In this document: positions 1 through 9,803 of the stretch, one piece after another | How positions within the stretch are numbered: the stretch's first letter is position 1 | Layout: each line of letters starts with the position of its first letter | NCBI GenBank assembly: GCA_030612445.1 | Contig: JAUWNW010000017.1 | Location: 1 to 32,737 of the forward strand | Origin: Candidatus Aminicenantota bacterium | GTDB taxonomy: Bacteria; Acidobacteriota; Aminicenantia; Aminicenantales; Aminicenantaceae | Length of the DNA stretch: 32,737 bases | Reading direction: 5' to 3' | Notes under the pieces: model-generated | What the model was told of the DNA's origin: nothing | Databases searched by the model: none | Seen by the model: the letters and a program-made list of their open reading frames with translations, nothing else | Translations under genes and position numbers: made by a program

Positions 1-1480
1 GTAAGGGAAGAGTCCAGCCTGCATTGTCGTAAGGCAGCGGAATAAAGGGGCCGTTAGGATATTGCCGGTGCGGGTCTGGATGATTTTGTTTTTCGAGTAA
101 AGCTTGCGCATAAGGCCTGTAAGGTTGAGACATCAGAATCACAAAAGAGCCGGTAGGATAGACTTTGTCGCCGACAATAATGTCTTCTTCAGCTTGGTTA
201 ATTTCTACGCCAGCATACATCAGGGTATCTAGCATTCTAAGGGTGGTGGGGTAATCGTTTTGCTTTTTGGAAATGACAAAAGCAAAAGGTTGCCCTTCCC
301 CCCCCTTTTCGATGGAGTCCTTGCCCATTTTATAAAAGTTATACAATAATTCTTTCTTATAAAGATAGGCTGTCTTAATCAGGCTCATGGATAAGGTTAA
401 CTCGTAATCCACAATGTCTCTCATTCTCCACAAACCACCAGGCCATGGGTCCGGAAACTGCATGCTTTTTTCGAGATATGATTCTGATATTTCTGAGATG
501 TCAATATTTATGGGGCTAGCTACCTTGACAGATGCCGCTTCACTGAGCAGACATATAGTGTTGTGAAACCAGGGAGTGTTATCACAGGCACCATCCCACC
601 ATCCTGCAAATTCGTGTCCGTACTGGACACCTTTAAAACCATTTTTTTGGAGGTCATAGGCCATGTTCATCCCAAATAAAGCCACTCCACGCCAGATAAG
701 AGGATGGACATTGGGATTGGGAGGATTCGCAAAAGGTGGGATCCAAAGACGTGCGCCTGTAGCGCCCATCTCGTGTTGGTCGATATGGATCTGAGGAATC
801 CAGTCCTGATACAATACTTTTGTAACGGCTTTTGTTTCTGCCAGATTAAGCATAAACCAGTCACGGTTGTTGTCATGACCGGCATAATGTTGATAGAGCC
901 AGGGCATACGGCCTCCCTCATATTTGGTTCCCACATATTTTCTATACCAATCGGTCACCATTTGCTGGCCGTCCGGATTAATGGTTGGTGCGACCAGAAT
1001 GATGACGTCTTTCAGAACTTTATCAGCATTAAAGGGTGTTTTTCCTGTGACTAATTTGTAGGCAAATTCCAGAGCCATCTGAGAGGAGCCGATTTCTGTT
1101 GCGTGAAGATTACAAGTTATAAAAACGGTAACTTTGCCTTCTTTGGCAAGCCTACTGGCATCATCGGGAGTCAGGTCTCTTGCATCTCTAAGTTTTTTGT
1201 TTATACCTCGATAAGTGGCGAGATTTGCCATGTTTTCTTCGGAGGTGATCACAGCCATGATCATCGGCTTATTCAAGGTTGTCTTCCCAATAGTTAAGAC
1301 CTTTATTTTTCCCGATTCCTTATCGAGCTTTTGAAAGTAAGCCTTAATTTGACTATAATCCGCAAGTTTCCGGTCTGCGCCTACTTTATGGCCTAAGAAT
1401 TTTTCAGGTGAGGTTTGAGCAAAGAGAAGCAGTGGCAGAAAAAATAAAAGAAGAGAGACGTAAGATAAGATTTTTTTCAT
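1..1480 (-). CDS. M14 family zinc carboxypeptidase, secreted (3' end cut by window edge)
   Basis: Translating the minus strand from the ATG at 1480 gives an open frame that runs off the left edge (493 codons seen). Residues 1-22 are a Sec signal peptide ending FAQ, so the enzyme acts in the periplasm or outside. The zinc-binding HxxE pair is H126/E129 (context NLHATEIGS), followed by NPDG near residue 168, GHDNNRDW at about 200-207 (substrate-binding Asn-Arg), and HIDQHE at 231-236 supplying the third zinc His. E313 in LLSEAAS is the likely general base. These are the ordered hallmarks of M14 metallocarboxypeptidases, which remove C-terminal residues from peptides. A strong AGGAGG lies upstream of the start. 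It is the last visible gene of the minus-strand run, 51 bp after the serine hydrolase. The exact peptide preference cannot be read from the sequence. Confidence 0.88.
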   Translation of the reverse strand, partial: MKKILSYVSLLLFFLPLLLFAQTSPEKFLGHKVGADRKLADYSQIKAYFQKLDKESGKIKVLTIGKTTLNKPMIMAVITSEENMANLATYRGINKKLRDARDLTPDDASRLAKEGKVTVFITCNLHATEIGSSQMALEFAYKLVTGKTPFNADKVLKDVIILVAPTINPDGQQMVTDWYRKYVGTKYEGGRMPWLYQHYAGHDNNRDWFMLNLAETKAVTKVLYQDWIPQIHIDQHEMGATGARLWIPPFANPPNPNVHPLIWRGVALFGMNMAYDLQKNGFKGVQYGHEFAGWWDGACDNTPWFHNTICLLSEAASVKVASPINIDISEISESYLEKSMQFPDPWPGGLWRMRDIVDYELTLSMSLIKTAYLYKKELLYNFYKMGKDSIEKGGEGQPFAFVISKKQNDYPTTLRMLDTLMYAGVEINQAEEDIIVGDKVYPTGSFVILMSQPYRPYAQALLEKQNHPDPHRQYPNGPFIPLPYDNAGWTLPL

Positions 1481-1531
1481 AATCGATTCCTCCTTTTTTT
1501 ATTAAAATCTATTGGCTTAATGAATTTGCAC

Positions 1532-2992
1532 TTATTGTTTATTGATCTTTCTAAACTTCATATTCTTTACAATACCTTCCTGAAGTACAAACCCTGTAGT
1601 TTTGTTTTCCTTATTTTTCGTAAATTCCAGATTACGTCTTCCCCAACCGAAACTATCCATGGAGTATGCTATTAGTGTATTCGAAGTTTCCCTCAGTTTT
1701 AAAATCAAATTATTGTTTTCCACATCTAGAGTATAGGTAATATCAAGTTCATCACTATAATATTTTCCGGCATATTTTTTTAATTGGAGTAATGGGAGAG
1801 AGATTGGTTCGGGTCTCTTTTCAAGGGAACGTTCTCTCGGTCTTGAAGCCGGGGGCTCAGTGAATTGATCTGCTAGATATATATCTGCAATTTTTCTTGC
1901 GATCCTTCCCGGACGAAATGTGCTCAGATTAGATAAAATCACAATAGAAAACCGCTGATCAGGAAACTGCATATATTGAGCCTGGTATCCGACCGCAGAT
2001 CCTCCATGGCTTATGGTCTTTAAACCACCATATAGATTTATATTTAGTCCCATAGCATAGAGGAGGGCTTCTCCGTTGTTGAGCGTCCCAGGAGTTAGCA
2101 TCATCTTGATCAGATTTTGCGTGCCATTTCCCAATTTATTTTCATAGAAATTCTGATCCCATTTGAGGAAATCTTCTATTGTGGTAAAAACTCCCAAATC
2201 ACCTATCACTTTAAGCCGGAGAATATCCAATCTGTATCCGCCGTCTTTTTTTGGAGAATATCCATAGGCTCTGTTTTTTACGATCATATTTGGGTTGTCG
2301 TGAAAATGAGTGTTATTCATTCCAAGCGGATCGAAAATATATTTCTTTGCAAAAGCGCTTGCTTTTAATCCACTTACTCGATTGATGATTTCTGAAAGCA
2401 GAAAATAACCGGAGTTTGTATAAGAAAACATCTCTCCAGGTTTAAAATTGAGTTCTTTCTGTCCCGAGAGCGTTTTAACAAGTTCGTTAGGCGTATAAAC
2501 ATAACCGCTTCCTTCTGGTTTTCCCATTAATTCTACAAGGGTCAAATATTCGCGAATTCCACTTGTATGATGCAGGAGGTGCTTGATCTTAATAGGGGTT
2601 GCATAATCAGGCCATCCAGGTAAAAATTTTTGGATGTTATCTTCAAAGGAGAGTTTTCCCTGTTCAACAAGTATTGCTATACACATAGCGATAAACTGTT
2701 TTGAAATAGAACCGACGCGTGATGGAGACTGAGGAGTCCAAGGAAGGGCATACTCAAGATTAGCTGTGCCATAGCCGCGGGCATATATGATTTTTCCATC
2801 CTTGAATATTCCCAGGGCTGCCCCTGGGGAATCATCCCTATCCCATTGTTTAAACAGGTCATCCACTTTATTTGTAAGATCAGTATGTGTGTATGCTTGA
2901 AAAATAGCGGCTTGTTGCGTTGAGGCACCTAAGACCATAAAAAAGGATATCCATAATGCCATCCTGCTCGAGGTTTTTTTGCTTATATGCAT
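1532..2992 (-). CDS. Serine hydrolase, class C beta-lactamase/penicillin-binding-like family
   Basis: The 486-residue protein has an N-terminal signal segment (about 1-33). The three active-site motifs of the beta-lactamase/D-alanyl-D-alanine peptidase (S12) fold follow in order: SISK at 95-98 (catalytic Ser95, Lys98), YTN at 191-193, and HGG at 329-331. Residues from about 400 (KKYAGKYYSDELDITYTL) form a small C-terminal beta-rich domain often attached to this family. Homologues include D-aminopeptidases, esterases and peptidoglycan peptidases, so beta-lactam resistance should not be assumed. GGGAGGAC precedes the ATG at a good distance. It lies 31 bp downstream of the S9 peptidase stop, within the same transcriptional run. 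Next to an N-acyl-D-amino-acid deacylase, a role on D-amino-acid-containing peptides is plausible but inferred. Confidence 0.87.
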   Translation of the reverse strand: MHISKKTSSRMALWISFFMVLGASTQQAAIFQAYTHTDLTNKVDDLFKQWDRDDSPGAALGIFKDGKIIYARGYGTANLEYALPWTPQSPSRVGSISKQFIAMCIAILVEQGKLSFEDNIQKFLPGWPDYATPIKIKHLLHHTSGIREYLTLVELMGKPEGSGYVYTPNELVKTLSGQKELNFKPGEMFSYTNSGYFLLSEIINRVSGLKASAFAKKYIFDPLGMNNTHFHDNPNMIVKNRAYGYSPKKDGGYRLDILRLKVIGDLGVFTTIEDFLKWDQNFYENKLGNGTQNLIKMMLTPGTLNNGEALLYAMGLNINLYGGLKTISHGGSAVGYQAQYMQFPDQRFSIVILSNLSTFRPGRIARKIADIYLADQFTEPPASRPRERSLEKRPEPISLPLLQLKKYAGKYYSDELDITYTLDVENNNLILKLRETSNTLIAYSMDSFGWGRRNLEFTKNKENKTTGFVLQEGIVKNMKFRKINKQ

Positions 2993-3023
2993 AAGTCCTC
3001 CCAGTTCGAAAAAGATATATATT

Positions 3024-5024
3024 TTACTCTTTACGTTTCCAGGGCTCCCATTCTGTGCCGCGGATATATTTCTGCAGCCATCTGATCTCTTCTATATCAC
3101 GTCGACGCTGATGCCGCGGTTCCCGGAATCCATGTGGTTCTCGCGGAAATCTGATGTATCTCACCGGCGCTTTACCAATCTCTTTAAGTGCATGGAAAAA
3201 CATCATGGATTGGCCGGGGGTACTCACTAAATCTTCGGAACCATGGAGCAACAGAGTAGGAGTAGTCACGTTCTTTATAAACCAAAGCGATGAAACTTTG
3301 CGCCAATCTTCAGGATTTATCCAATGTGCTCCCCCTATATAATGAAGCTTGAGATCAAAGCTGAGGCCAGGTCCTGATTCTGCACTCCAACTGCCGACCA
3401 TGGCACCAAGGGAAGCTGCTTTAAAGCGATCGGTTTGGGTGATGACCCAGCTGCCAAGGATTCCTCCCCAGCTCCAGCCCCGCACTCCTAACCTCTCTGG
3501 ATCTGCGATATCCTTCTCAATCAGATAGTCTACACCTGACATAACATCATCGAATTCCCCTCCTCCGACATCTCCTTGGAGAGAACAGAGAAGATCATCG
3601 CCATAGCTGTCGCTGCCGCGAATATTTGGTCCGAGCGAAGCATATCCTAGTCCGGCGAAAATATGAAACACAGCCCTGAAGCTATTAGCAAAGCGGCCCG
3701 GCGGACCTCCGTGAATAGTGACTATAAGGGGAAGTTTTGTCTCCTTTTTGAAGTTTCCCGGAACATAGAGAACCCCCTCGATCTCCCTCCCGTCTTTGCT
3801 TTTCCAGCGGATGACATCACTCTCTGCAAGCAGGATTTCTTTTTTGATCCAGGGGTTTGCATTAGTCAGGCGAATAGGTTTTATTTTATTCAGGAGGGCA
3901 ACATATAGGTCTGGAGGAGTGTTAAAATTGCTGTATGAATAAACCATCTTTGTCTTATCTTTCGAAAAAGCGAGAGTACGAAGTGTCCCCTTAAGTTCCG
4001 TAATATCAGTGACTTTTCCTGTTTCAATATCGAGACGATGAAGATTGAGATCAGTGCGACGTGTCTCATTGAATAACAAACTTTTGCCATCTGATGTCCA
4101 GGCGAGGCTAGAAATATTTCCTTGATTCGGATTTTCCAGTTTCCTTTTTTCACCTGTTTCAGGATTCATGATCCAGAGATAGCCGTGAGTCAGATCATAA
4201 TCCTTGTCAGTAGGAGCATGGTAAACAAAAGTCTTCCCATCTGGAGCCCAGCGGATGTTCTCCTCGGGAGCATTATTATTTGTGAGCCGAACCAGTTTTG
4301 GGTCTCTCACATCAATTAAATAGAGCTCTGATAGGTAGAAATAATTCTCAGTGTCTTGTTTTGCTGCTGCGAATACAATACGCCTATTATCCGGAGAAAT
4401 GTCGAATTCGTTGATGATCAGTTCTTCGTTGGTTAGCCGCTTTTCTTGCTTTGTTGAAATATTAAATATCCAGAGGTTTTGCCAATGAGCTTGCTCTCTT
4501 CCGTTCGGTCCTTCAAAAATGAAAACGGCATCGTCTCCTAAATCATATTCTTTTTCTTCCTCTTCACCCATTGGTTCATCGGCAGTAAAAAATATTTTGC
4601 TTGCATCAGGGGACCATTTATAAGACTCAACACTGTTCTTGTGATGGGTAAGCTGAAACGCTTCGCCGCCATTGAGGGACATCATAAAAACCTGGCTGTT
4701 TTTATCGACTGTGCGCCTAAAAGAGAGATATTTTCCATCAGGGGAAAACTGAAATGAACTGCCGCCTGAATCACCAATATATTGCACAGCCTTTCCACCG
4801 CTTGCTGGAATCATAAAGTATCTTTTATTTCTCTTGTTTTTTCCCCAATCCAGTTCCGATTTTGAAAAGAATACCCATTTTCCGTCTGGGGACATCTGTA
4901 CGTTTCCCAGACGAACCATATTTAAGGCATCATCAACAGTCATGGGGCGGAGATTAGGTTCTTGAGCATAAATGGGAATAATAATTAAAAGTATAAGAAA
5001 AAAATGTAAGCAAACTTTTTTCAT
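3024..5024 (-). CDS. S9 family (prolyl oligopeptidase-type) serine peptidase, secreted
   Basis: The 666-residue protein has a signal peptide (1-20, ending IYAQ). An N-terminal beta-propeller carries repeated PD40/WD40-like strands (MSPDGKWVFF near 44, FSPDGKYLSF near 93, WSPD near 137, WAPDGKTFVY near 259, WTSDGKSLLF near 309). The C-terminal alpha/beta hydrolase domain (about 400-660) has oxyanion-hole HGGPPG near 438, the nucleophile elbow GWSWGG with Ser518, Asp598 in LLHGSEDLV, and His631 in PREPHGF. This is the acylaminoacyl-peptidase/dipeptidyl-peptidase branch, which cleaves short peptides. The full catalytic triad is present, so it is probably active. GGGGAGG lies upstream of the ATG. 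It is 20 bp after the deacylase gene and 31 bp before the serine hydrolase, consistent with cotranscription. Confidence 0.93.
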   Translation of the reverse strand: MKKVCLHFFLILLIIIPIYAQEPNLRPMTVDDALNMVRLGNVQMSPDGKWVFFSKSELDWGKNKRNKRYFMIPASGGKAVQYIGDSGGSSFQFSPDGKYLSFRRTVDKNSQVFMMSLNGGEAFQLTHHKNSVESYKWSPDASKIFFTADEPMGEEEEKEYDLGDDAVFIFEGPNGREQAHWQNLWIFNISTKQEKRLTNEELIINEFDISPDNRRIVFAAAKQDTENYFYLSELYLIDVRDPKLVRLTNNNAPEENIRWAPDGKTFVYHAPTDKDYDLTHGYLWIMNPETGEKRKLENPNQGNISSLAWTSDGKSLLFNETRRTDLNLHRLDIETGKVTDITELKGTLRTLAFSKDKTKMVYSYSNFNTPPDLYVALLNKIKPIRLTNANPWIKKEILLAESDVIRWKSKDGREIEGVLYVPGNFKKETKLPLIVTIHGGPPGRFANSFRAVFHIFAGLGYASLGPNIRGSDSYGDDLLCSLQGDVGGGEFDDVMSGVDYLIEKDIADPERLGVRGWSWGGILGSWVITQTDRFKAASLGAMVGSWSAESGPGLSFDLKLHYIGGAHWINPEDWRKVSSLWFIKNVTTPTLLLHGSEDLVSTPGQSMMFFHALKEIGKAPVRYIRFPREPHGFREPRHQRRRDIEEIRWLQKYIRGTEWEPWKRKE

Positions 5025-5044
5025 AAATACCTCCCCTCTCTATT

Positions 5045-6763
5045 TTATTTGTTTTCTGTTAAAAGCAGCAGTTTCCCGTTTAAGGCACCATTATATTCCC
5101 CGTTTTCTATACTAATATTTCCATTAACTATCACGTATTTAGTCCCAGTGCTGTACTGACGCGTATCAGATGGTGTGGAATTATCTCGAATGGTATCAGG
5201 ATCGAATATAACGATATCAGCTTTGTATCCTTTCACCAGCAGCCCCCTATCCTTTATCTGCAGGAAAGAGGCAGGAAGGGAAGTCATCTTCCTGATGGCA
5301 CTCTCTAGGGTCAATACCTTATCTTCTCTTACGTACTTACGGAGTACTCTGGCTTGACTGCCAAAAGCGCGGGGATGACCAATCCTGGGTTTATCCGCCT
5401 CCTTTATGATAGGGGCTGCGTCCCCATCACTGGAAAACATCAGCCAATCCTGTTTTATTGCGTATTTCATGTCGTCCTCTGACATGACTCCACAGGCAAC
5501 ATATAAGTCCGGTTCATCAATGACTAAATCTGCAGCAAGATCAAATGGATCTCTTTTTTGTTCCTTTGCAATGTCTGAAAGGATCTTTCCAATCAGGTGG
5601 GTATTTTTCTTGGCCACTGTAACCAAATAACTATCCCAACCTGCTAAGGCTACAGAACTTGGCTTATGAGGCTCACCCTCGAGTACCGATTTCCTGATCT
5701 GCTCCCGTTTTGATTTATCCGTTAGGGCCTTTGCCAGCTCCTCTATGTATTGCCTTCTTAGTTTCTTCATCTCCAAATCTGCTAGATTCCGATCCCTCAT
5801 CTTCTCTCTGAGTTCTGCAAATGGTTCCATGTCTATGGGAAGATGAAAGGGAGCCCAGCCAGTGTTTCTGGCAATCGGGATAATAGGTCCCCCTCCCGCA
5901 TAGTGATAGGGATACATATCAGCAACGATGTTTGTTCCCCTGGTCCGAGCTTCGTTAATCAATTTTACAACTTCTTCCATTTCCCCCCAGTAATTCTTTC
6001 GACATACTTTGAGGTGAGACACATTGGCGCGTACTCCGGCTTCTTCAGCAATTCTGATGGTTTCTCGAGTGGCTTCGGGGACACGATCAAACTCATTCCG
6101 TTGATGGCTGGCATAAAGTCCTCCATACTCGCCAACAACTTTTGCGACTTCTATGATTTCTTCTGTAGTCGCATAACGGCCGGGAATATATTCTAATCCT
6201 GTACTCATTCCCCAGGCGCCTTCCTTCATTGCCTGTCGCACAATTTCCTTTATTTTCTTCAGTTCTTTTGGTGTGGGTTCGCGTGGTTCTCTCCCCATCA
6301 CTGTTTGCCGGATAGTTCCGAATCCAACCAGATGAACGGCATTTGTGCCGATGCCTTGTTTTTCCCATTTTTCTTTGATCTCAGCAACCTTGAAGGTCCC
6401 GTCGCCACAGTTTCCTGTAACCACTGTAGTTACTCCCTGGATGAGATAGTTCAGGTTGACATGGGAGTTAACTTGGCCTAATCCTCCATCGCAATGGGTG
6501 TGCATATCAATAAACCCGGGAGCGACAACCAATCCGGCCGCATCGATTTTTTTATGGGCAGATTTTTCTGAAAGGTCACCCACTGCTACGATTGTGTCCC
6601 CGTTTATAGCAATGTCCCCCTGAAAGCTAGAATCCCCGCTTCCATCAATGATTTTTCCATTTAATATGAGAATGTCGTAAACGGCAGTTTGGTTACAGCT
6701 TGAAGTGAAAAAGAATACCACCATTGTTAAACAGGCAAAGATTAAATGTTTAACTATTTTCAT
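5045..6763 (-). CDS. N-acyl-D-amino-acid deacylase (D-aminoacylase) family amidohydrolase, lipoprotein
   Basis: The 572-residue protein begins with a lipoprotein signal (hydrophobic stretch, then TSSC with Cys23), so it is probably membrane-anchored outside the cytoplasm. The amidohydrolase metal site is complete: H88 and H90 (GFIDMHTHCD), bridging-type Cys119 (VTGNCGDG), H220 (ASHQRNEF), H250 (ANVSHLK) and D446 (FSSDGDA). A Cys in place of the usual carboxylated Lys is characteristic of D-aminoacylases, which release D-amino acids from N-acyl forms. The related dihydroorotase and D-hydantoinase families use Lys instead. AGGAG lies upstream of the ATG. It follows the APC permease by 39 bp, which would suit import of the released amino acid. 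The acyl group and side-chain preference cannot be told. Confidence 0.92.
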   Translation of the reverse strand: MKIVKHLIFACLTMVVFFFTSSCNQTAVYDILILNGKIIDGSGDSSFQGDIAINGDTIVAVGDLSEKSAHKKIDAAGLVVAPGFIDMHTHCDGGLGQVNSHVNLNYLIQGVTTVVTGNCGDGTFKVAEIKEKWEKQGIGTNAVHLVGFGTIRQTVMGREPREPTPKELKKIKEIVRQAMKEGAWGMSTGLEYIPGRYATTEEIIEVAKVVGEYGGLYASHQRNEFDRVPEATRETIRIAEEAGVRANVSHLKVCRKNYWGEMEEVVKLINEARTRGTNIVADMYPYHYAGGGPIIPIARNTGWAPFHLPIDMEPFAELREKMRDRNLADLEMKKLRRQYIEELAKALTDKSKREQIRKSVLEGEPHKPSSVALAGWDSYLVTVAKKNTHLIGKILSDIAKEQKRDPFDLAADLVIDEPDLYVACGVMSEDDMKYAIKQDWLMFSSDGDAAPIIKEADKPRIGHPRAFGSQARVLRKYVREDKVLTLESAIRKMTSLPASFLQIKDRGLLVKGYKADIVIFDPDTIRDNSTPSDTRQYSTGTKYVIVNGNISIENGEYNGALNGKLLLLTENK

Positions 6764-6802
6764 CCTGATTCTCCTTTTTTGTCTTATGTATTTATACTTT
6801 CT

Positions 6803-8290
6803 TTAGTTTTTTTCTCTTATGGTTGAATTTTCAGATGAAGATCCTCGCTCATTAGTATTTCCGTTCTTCAAACGCCGCTTCCAGTAAAAATATGCAGGTA
6901 TTCCCAGGACTGTCAGAAGAATCCCCGCCAACGCTTCAACCGGTTTTTCCAACAGTGTGTTAAGCAGAATTCCGCAGGATACAAGAATAAAGACAGCTGG
7001 AACAATTGGATAGCCCCAGGTTTTGTAGGGACGGGGCAGGTCAGGGCGCTTTTTTCTAAGCGTAAAGACAGCTGCAACTGCAGCGATCCAGAAAGCTATG
7101 GCAATAAACATAGCAAAGGTGAAAATTTGTTCAAAGGTACCAAGCAGGGTGAGCACGGAGGCCCAAAGAGCTTGGATGAGTATCGAAAATCCAGGGGTTC
7201 GGAAGCGAGGATGGATATGAGCGACTTTTTTGAAGAAAAGACCGTCTTTGGCCATGGCATAAAAGACACGGGGACCGACTAGGATGGAACCATTCAGGGA
7301 GCCGAATACAGACACAATGACAAGTGTGGATATAAGGGCTCCTGTGGAGAGGCCGAATAGGGCTCCTGTAGCTTTTTCCGCTATCCGGACAACTCCTGAG
7401 ATCTCCTTTATGGGGAGGGCGTATAAGTAGATATAATTGACCAACACATAAAGGAACGTGATTCCTAATGTTCCCAGGATGAGGGCCAAGGGGAGGTTAC
7501 GTTTTGGGTTTTTGATCTCCCCGGCCACGAAATTAATATTGTTCCAGCCATCAAATGCCCAAGCCACGGCGACCAAGGAAATGCCAAATCCAATGATTAT
7601 ATCCCCAAAACTCATGCCTGCCGGATTTAACGCCAGATCCAGGCGGGTCCCTTTCCCGATAGCAAAACCCAGGATGATGATTCCGGCGATGGTTCCAATT
7701 TTGATAACAGTGAAGAGATTTTGAATGGATTTTCCTAGACCGACACCGATAAAGTTGAAGATGGACAAGAGGATAATTACCAAGATTCCGAGAATCTGTC
7801 CGGCTGAAAGAGCATAGGGGAGCGTATTCCGGAAGAAGGGAACGTTCAGAGCCAAGATGGTGTGTTCTGTCCCCAGGGATGGGAAGAAATGGCCGATATA
7901 CTCGGCGAAAGCAAGCGCAAGAGCGGCGATGACACCGGTCTGGTAGGCAAGAAAAAGAACCCACCCAAACAAAAATCCCGCCATGGGGCCGTAGGCTTCT
8001 CTAAGATAGACATATTGGCCTCCAGCCTCGGGCATAGCCGCTCCGAGTTCGGCGTAGGTCAGCGCTCCGGCTAAAGTCAGAAGCCCTCCCACAAGCCAGG
8101 CGAGCAGGATAAGAGCGGCAGAAGGGATGCTTTTTGCCATGATCCCGGTAGTGAGGAATATGCCTGATCCTATGACAATACCGACCATGACCATTGATGA
8201 GTCAAAAAGCCCGAGTTGTCGGACCAGGCCGGTCTGAGATGATATTTTTTTATTGTTGTTCAACTTTATATTAAACTTCAAAGGATTCAT
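6803..8290 (-). CDS. APC superfamily amino-acid permease
   Basis: The 495-residue protein is mostly hydrophobic, with about twelve predicted membrane helices. The first contains the APC signature GSGIF at 41-45 (context VMVGIVIGSGIFLTTG), the unwound substrate-binding part of TM1. Later landmarks are WAFDGWNN with GEIKNPKRNLP, typical of TM6 and the loop after it in the LAT/YfnA-like branch, and VGPRVFYAMAKDG. The C-terminal about 25 residues are hydrophilic. It probably imports an amino acid or exchanges amino acids across the inner membrane. The Shine-Dalgarno is poor, since GAGGG abuts the ATG, and translation may be coupled to the PLP-enzyme gene ending 29 bp upstream. Its place between a D-aminoacylase and a PLP enzyme suggests that it carries the product of one to the other. 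Confidence 0.92.
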   Translation of the reverse strand: MNPLKFNIKLNNNKKISSQTGLVRQLGLFDSSMVMVGIVIGSGIFLTTGIMAKSIPSAALILLAWLVGGLLTLAGALTYAELGAAMPEAGGQYVYLREAYGPMAGFLFGWVLFLAYQTGVIAALALAFAEYIGHFFPSLGTEHTILALNVPFFRNTLPYALSAGQILGILVIILLSIFNFIGVGLGKSIQNLFTVIKIGTIAGIIILGFAIGKGTRLDLALNPAGMSFGDIIIGFGISLVAVAWAFDGWNNINFVAGEIKNPKRNLPLALILGTLGITFLYVLVNYIYLYALPIKEISGVVRIAEKATGALFGLSTGALISTLVIVSVFGSLNGSILVGPRVFYAMAKDGLFFKKVAHIHPRFRTPGFSILIQALWASVLTLLGTFEQIFTFAMFIAIAFWIAAVAAVFTLRKKRPDLPRPYKTWGYPIVPAVFILVSCGILLNTLLEKPVEALAGILLTVLGIPAYFYWKRRLKNGNTNERGSSSENSTIREKN

Positions 8291-8319
8291 CCCTCAAAGT
8301 CCAGGTTCATTAGCCCTTC

Positions 8320-9789
8320 TTAATTTACCTGTTTCTTAAGTATTCCTGTTGTTTCATTAAATTCTCTGATGTGTTTGTCCCATTCTTTGTAGGAGGAATA
8401 TTTTTCTTTCCAGTAGCTCTCATCGTACCATTGGCGGTCCAGCTCTTCTACGTCTTTCCCAATTTGTTCAACCCATGTGAAGTATTTAAGATTGTGCATT
8501 CTCTTTTTATCCCAATAACTGAGTTCGAGCATGTGATCTGTGCTTAGGTTCACGAGGCAGGTATCAAAATCCGCAGCTGCTTGATAATCTATATAATTCC
8601 CTCTTTCTTTTCTCAATTCCTTGATTCGGGATTGGTAGAGTTCCATGGAATCTGTGGCTACTGTAAACACTATATCGTTTTCATTCATCTCGTAATATTT
8701 AGCCATTTTTATAGCACCGATGAGATTAGCGCTAGAAGAGATTCCCAGCAGATGCAGTTTATCAATGGTTTCCTCTGGAATACCTTTTAATCCAAGATAT
8801 TTTTTTCCTGCAGGTTCGTTGAACAGTCTCAGTAGCCGTATGCTGTATTCATCATCAATCCCAGCAACCATATCCATATTTTTCAGGTTATGAATCCAGG
8901 GAACATGTTTATCTCCGATTCCTTCGATTCTATGGGATCCATAGCCATTGAGGAGGAGAGTAGGGCACTGCCAGGCTTCCCCTGCGCAGACTTTTATGTG
9001 CGGAAATTTTTCTCTTAGGTAATCCGCACACCCTAATGTCCCTGCAGAACCCTGAGTTAGAAATAAGGCAGCAAGCTTTTGTTTGTCGTCGCTTACTTTA
9101 TTGTAGACTTCTTCTATCGCCTGTCCTGTGCATACATAATGCCAGATGGCGTTACCGATCTCATCGAATTGATTTAAAATCACGACCTCATCTGGCCGAG
9201 CTTTTTTTAATTCGAAGCTCTTATCATAAACTTCTTTGACATTGCTTTCCGAGCCGGGAGTGGCATGAATTTCGGCGCCTATTTTTTCCAGCCATGCGAA
9301 TCTTTCGGGGGACATCCCCTCTGGCAGCACAGCTATGCTTGGGCATGCAAGAAGATGGGAATCATAGGCCCCTCCTCGACAGTAATTTCCAGTAGAAGGC
9401 CATAAAGCTTTCTGAGTTGTGGGATCAAAAGCACCTCTTATCAGTTTTTCCACCAGCGGTCCGAATGTGGCCCCGACTTTATGGGAGCCGGTTGGGAAAT
9501 ATTTTCCCACCAGCATTATGATCCTGGCTTTAACTCCGCTCAATTCCTTTGGAATCTCCAGGTAATTAACCTCCCCAAACCCTCCTCCGAATTTTACAGG
9601 TTCATTCTTCCAAGTGATCCTAAAAAGGTTTCTTGAATGGAGGTCCCATAGTCCAATGCTGCGAAGTTCCTTTTTTATTTCTTGGGGAATCTTTTCGGGA
9701 TGGGCCATCTCCTCGTAGGTGGGGATAATGATATCTCTTTCCCTGCATCTTTTTATAGTATTTTCCAATACTTTTTTTACATCTCTCAT
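8320..9789 (-). CDS. Fold-type II PLP-dependent enzyme (cysteine synthase/tryptophan synthase beta-like), specificity unknown
   Basis: The 489-residue protein has the order of motifs of the cysteine synthase/threonine synthase superfamily. The PLP-lysine motif is FPTGSHKVG (Lys104), the substrate-binding asparagine loop is STGNYCRGG at 132-140, and the phosphate-binding loop is GSAGTLG at 247-253. There is no signal peptide, so it is cytoplasmic. It is longer than cysteine synthase (about 310 residues), with roughly 90 extra N-terminal residues and a C-terminal tail rich in Trp, Tyr, Lys and Glu (about 400-489). These enzymes do beta- or gamma-replacement/elimination on amino acids. The reaction here is not evident. 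AGGAG precedes the ATG, and the gap from the amidinotransferase stop is only 14 bp, so the two are almost certainly cotranslated and may act in sequence. Confidence 0.85.
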   Translation of the reverse strand: MRDVKKVLENTIKRCRERDIIIPTYEEMAHPEKIPQEIKKELRSIGLWDLHSRNLFRITWKNEPVKFGGGFGEVNYLEIPKELSGVKARIIMLVGKYFPTGSHKVGATFGPLVEKLIRGAFDPTTQKALWPSTGNYCRGGAYDSHLLACPSIAVLPEGMSPERFAWLEKIGAEIHATPGSESNVKEVYDKSFELKKARPDEVVILNQFDEIGNAIWHYVCTGQAIEEVYNKVSDDKQKLAALFLTQGSAGTLGCADYLREKFPHIKVCAGEAWQCPTLLLNGYGSHRIEGIGDKHVPWIHNLKNMDMVAGIDDEYSIRLLRLFNEPAGKKYLGLKGIPEETIDKLHLLGISSSANLIGAIKMAKYYEMNENDIVFTVATDSMELYQSRIKELRKERGNYIDYQAAADFDTCLVNLSTDHMLELSYWDKKRMHNLKYFTWVEQIGKDVEELDRQWYDESYWKEKYSSYKEWDKHIREFNETTGILKKQVN

Positions 9790-9803
9790 CTTAAAACTCC
9801 TGG

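Noticed and set aside
667-1297. Plus- and minus-strand open frames over the M14 gene region
   Set aside because: They are out of frame with the convincing M14 coding frame, which carries all expected motifs.
1532-2992. Beta-lactam resistance gene
   Set aside because: The motifs fit the broad S12/class C-like serine hydrolase family with an extra C-terminal domain, and the context is peptide metabolism.
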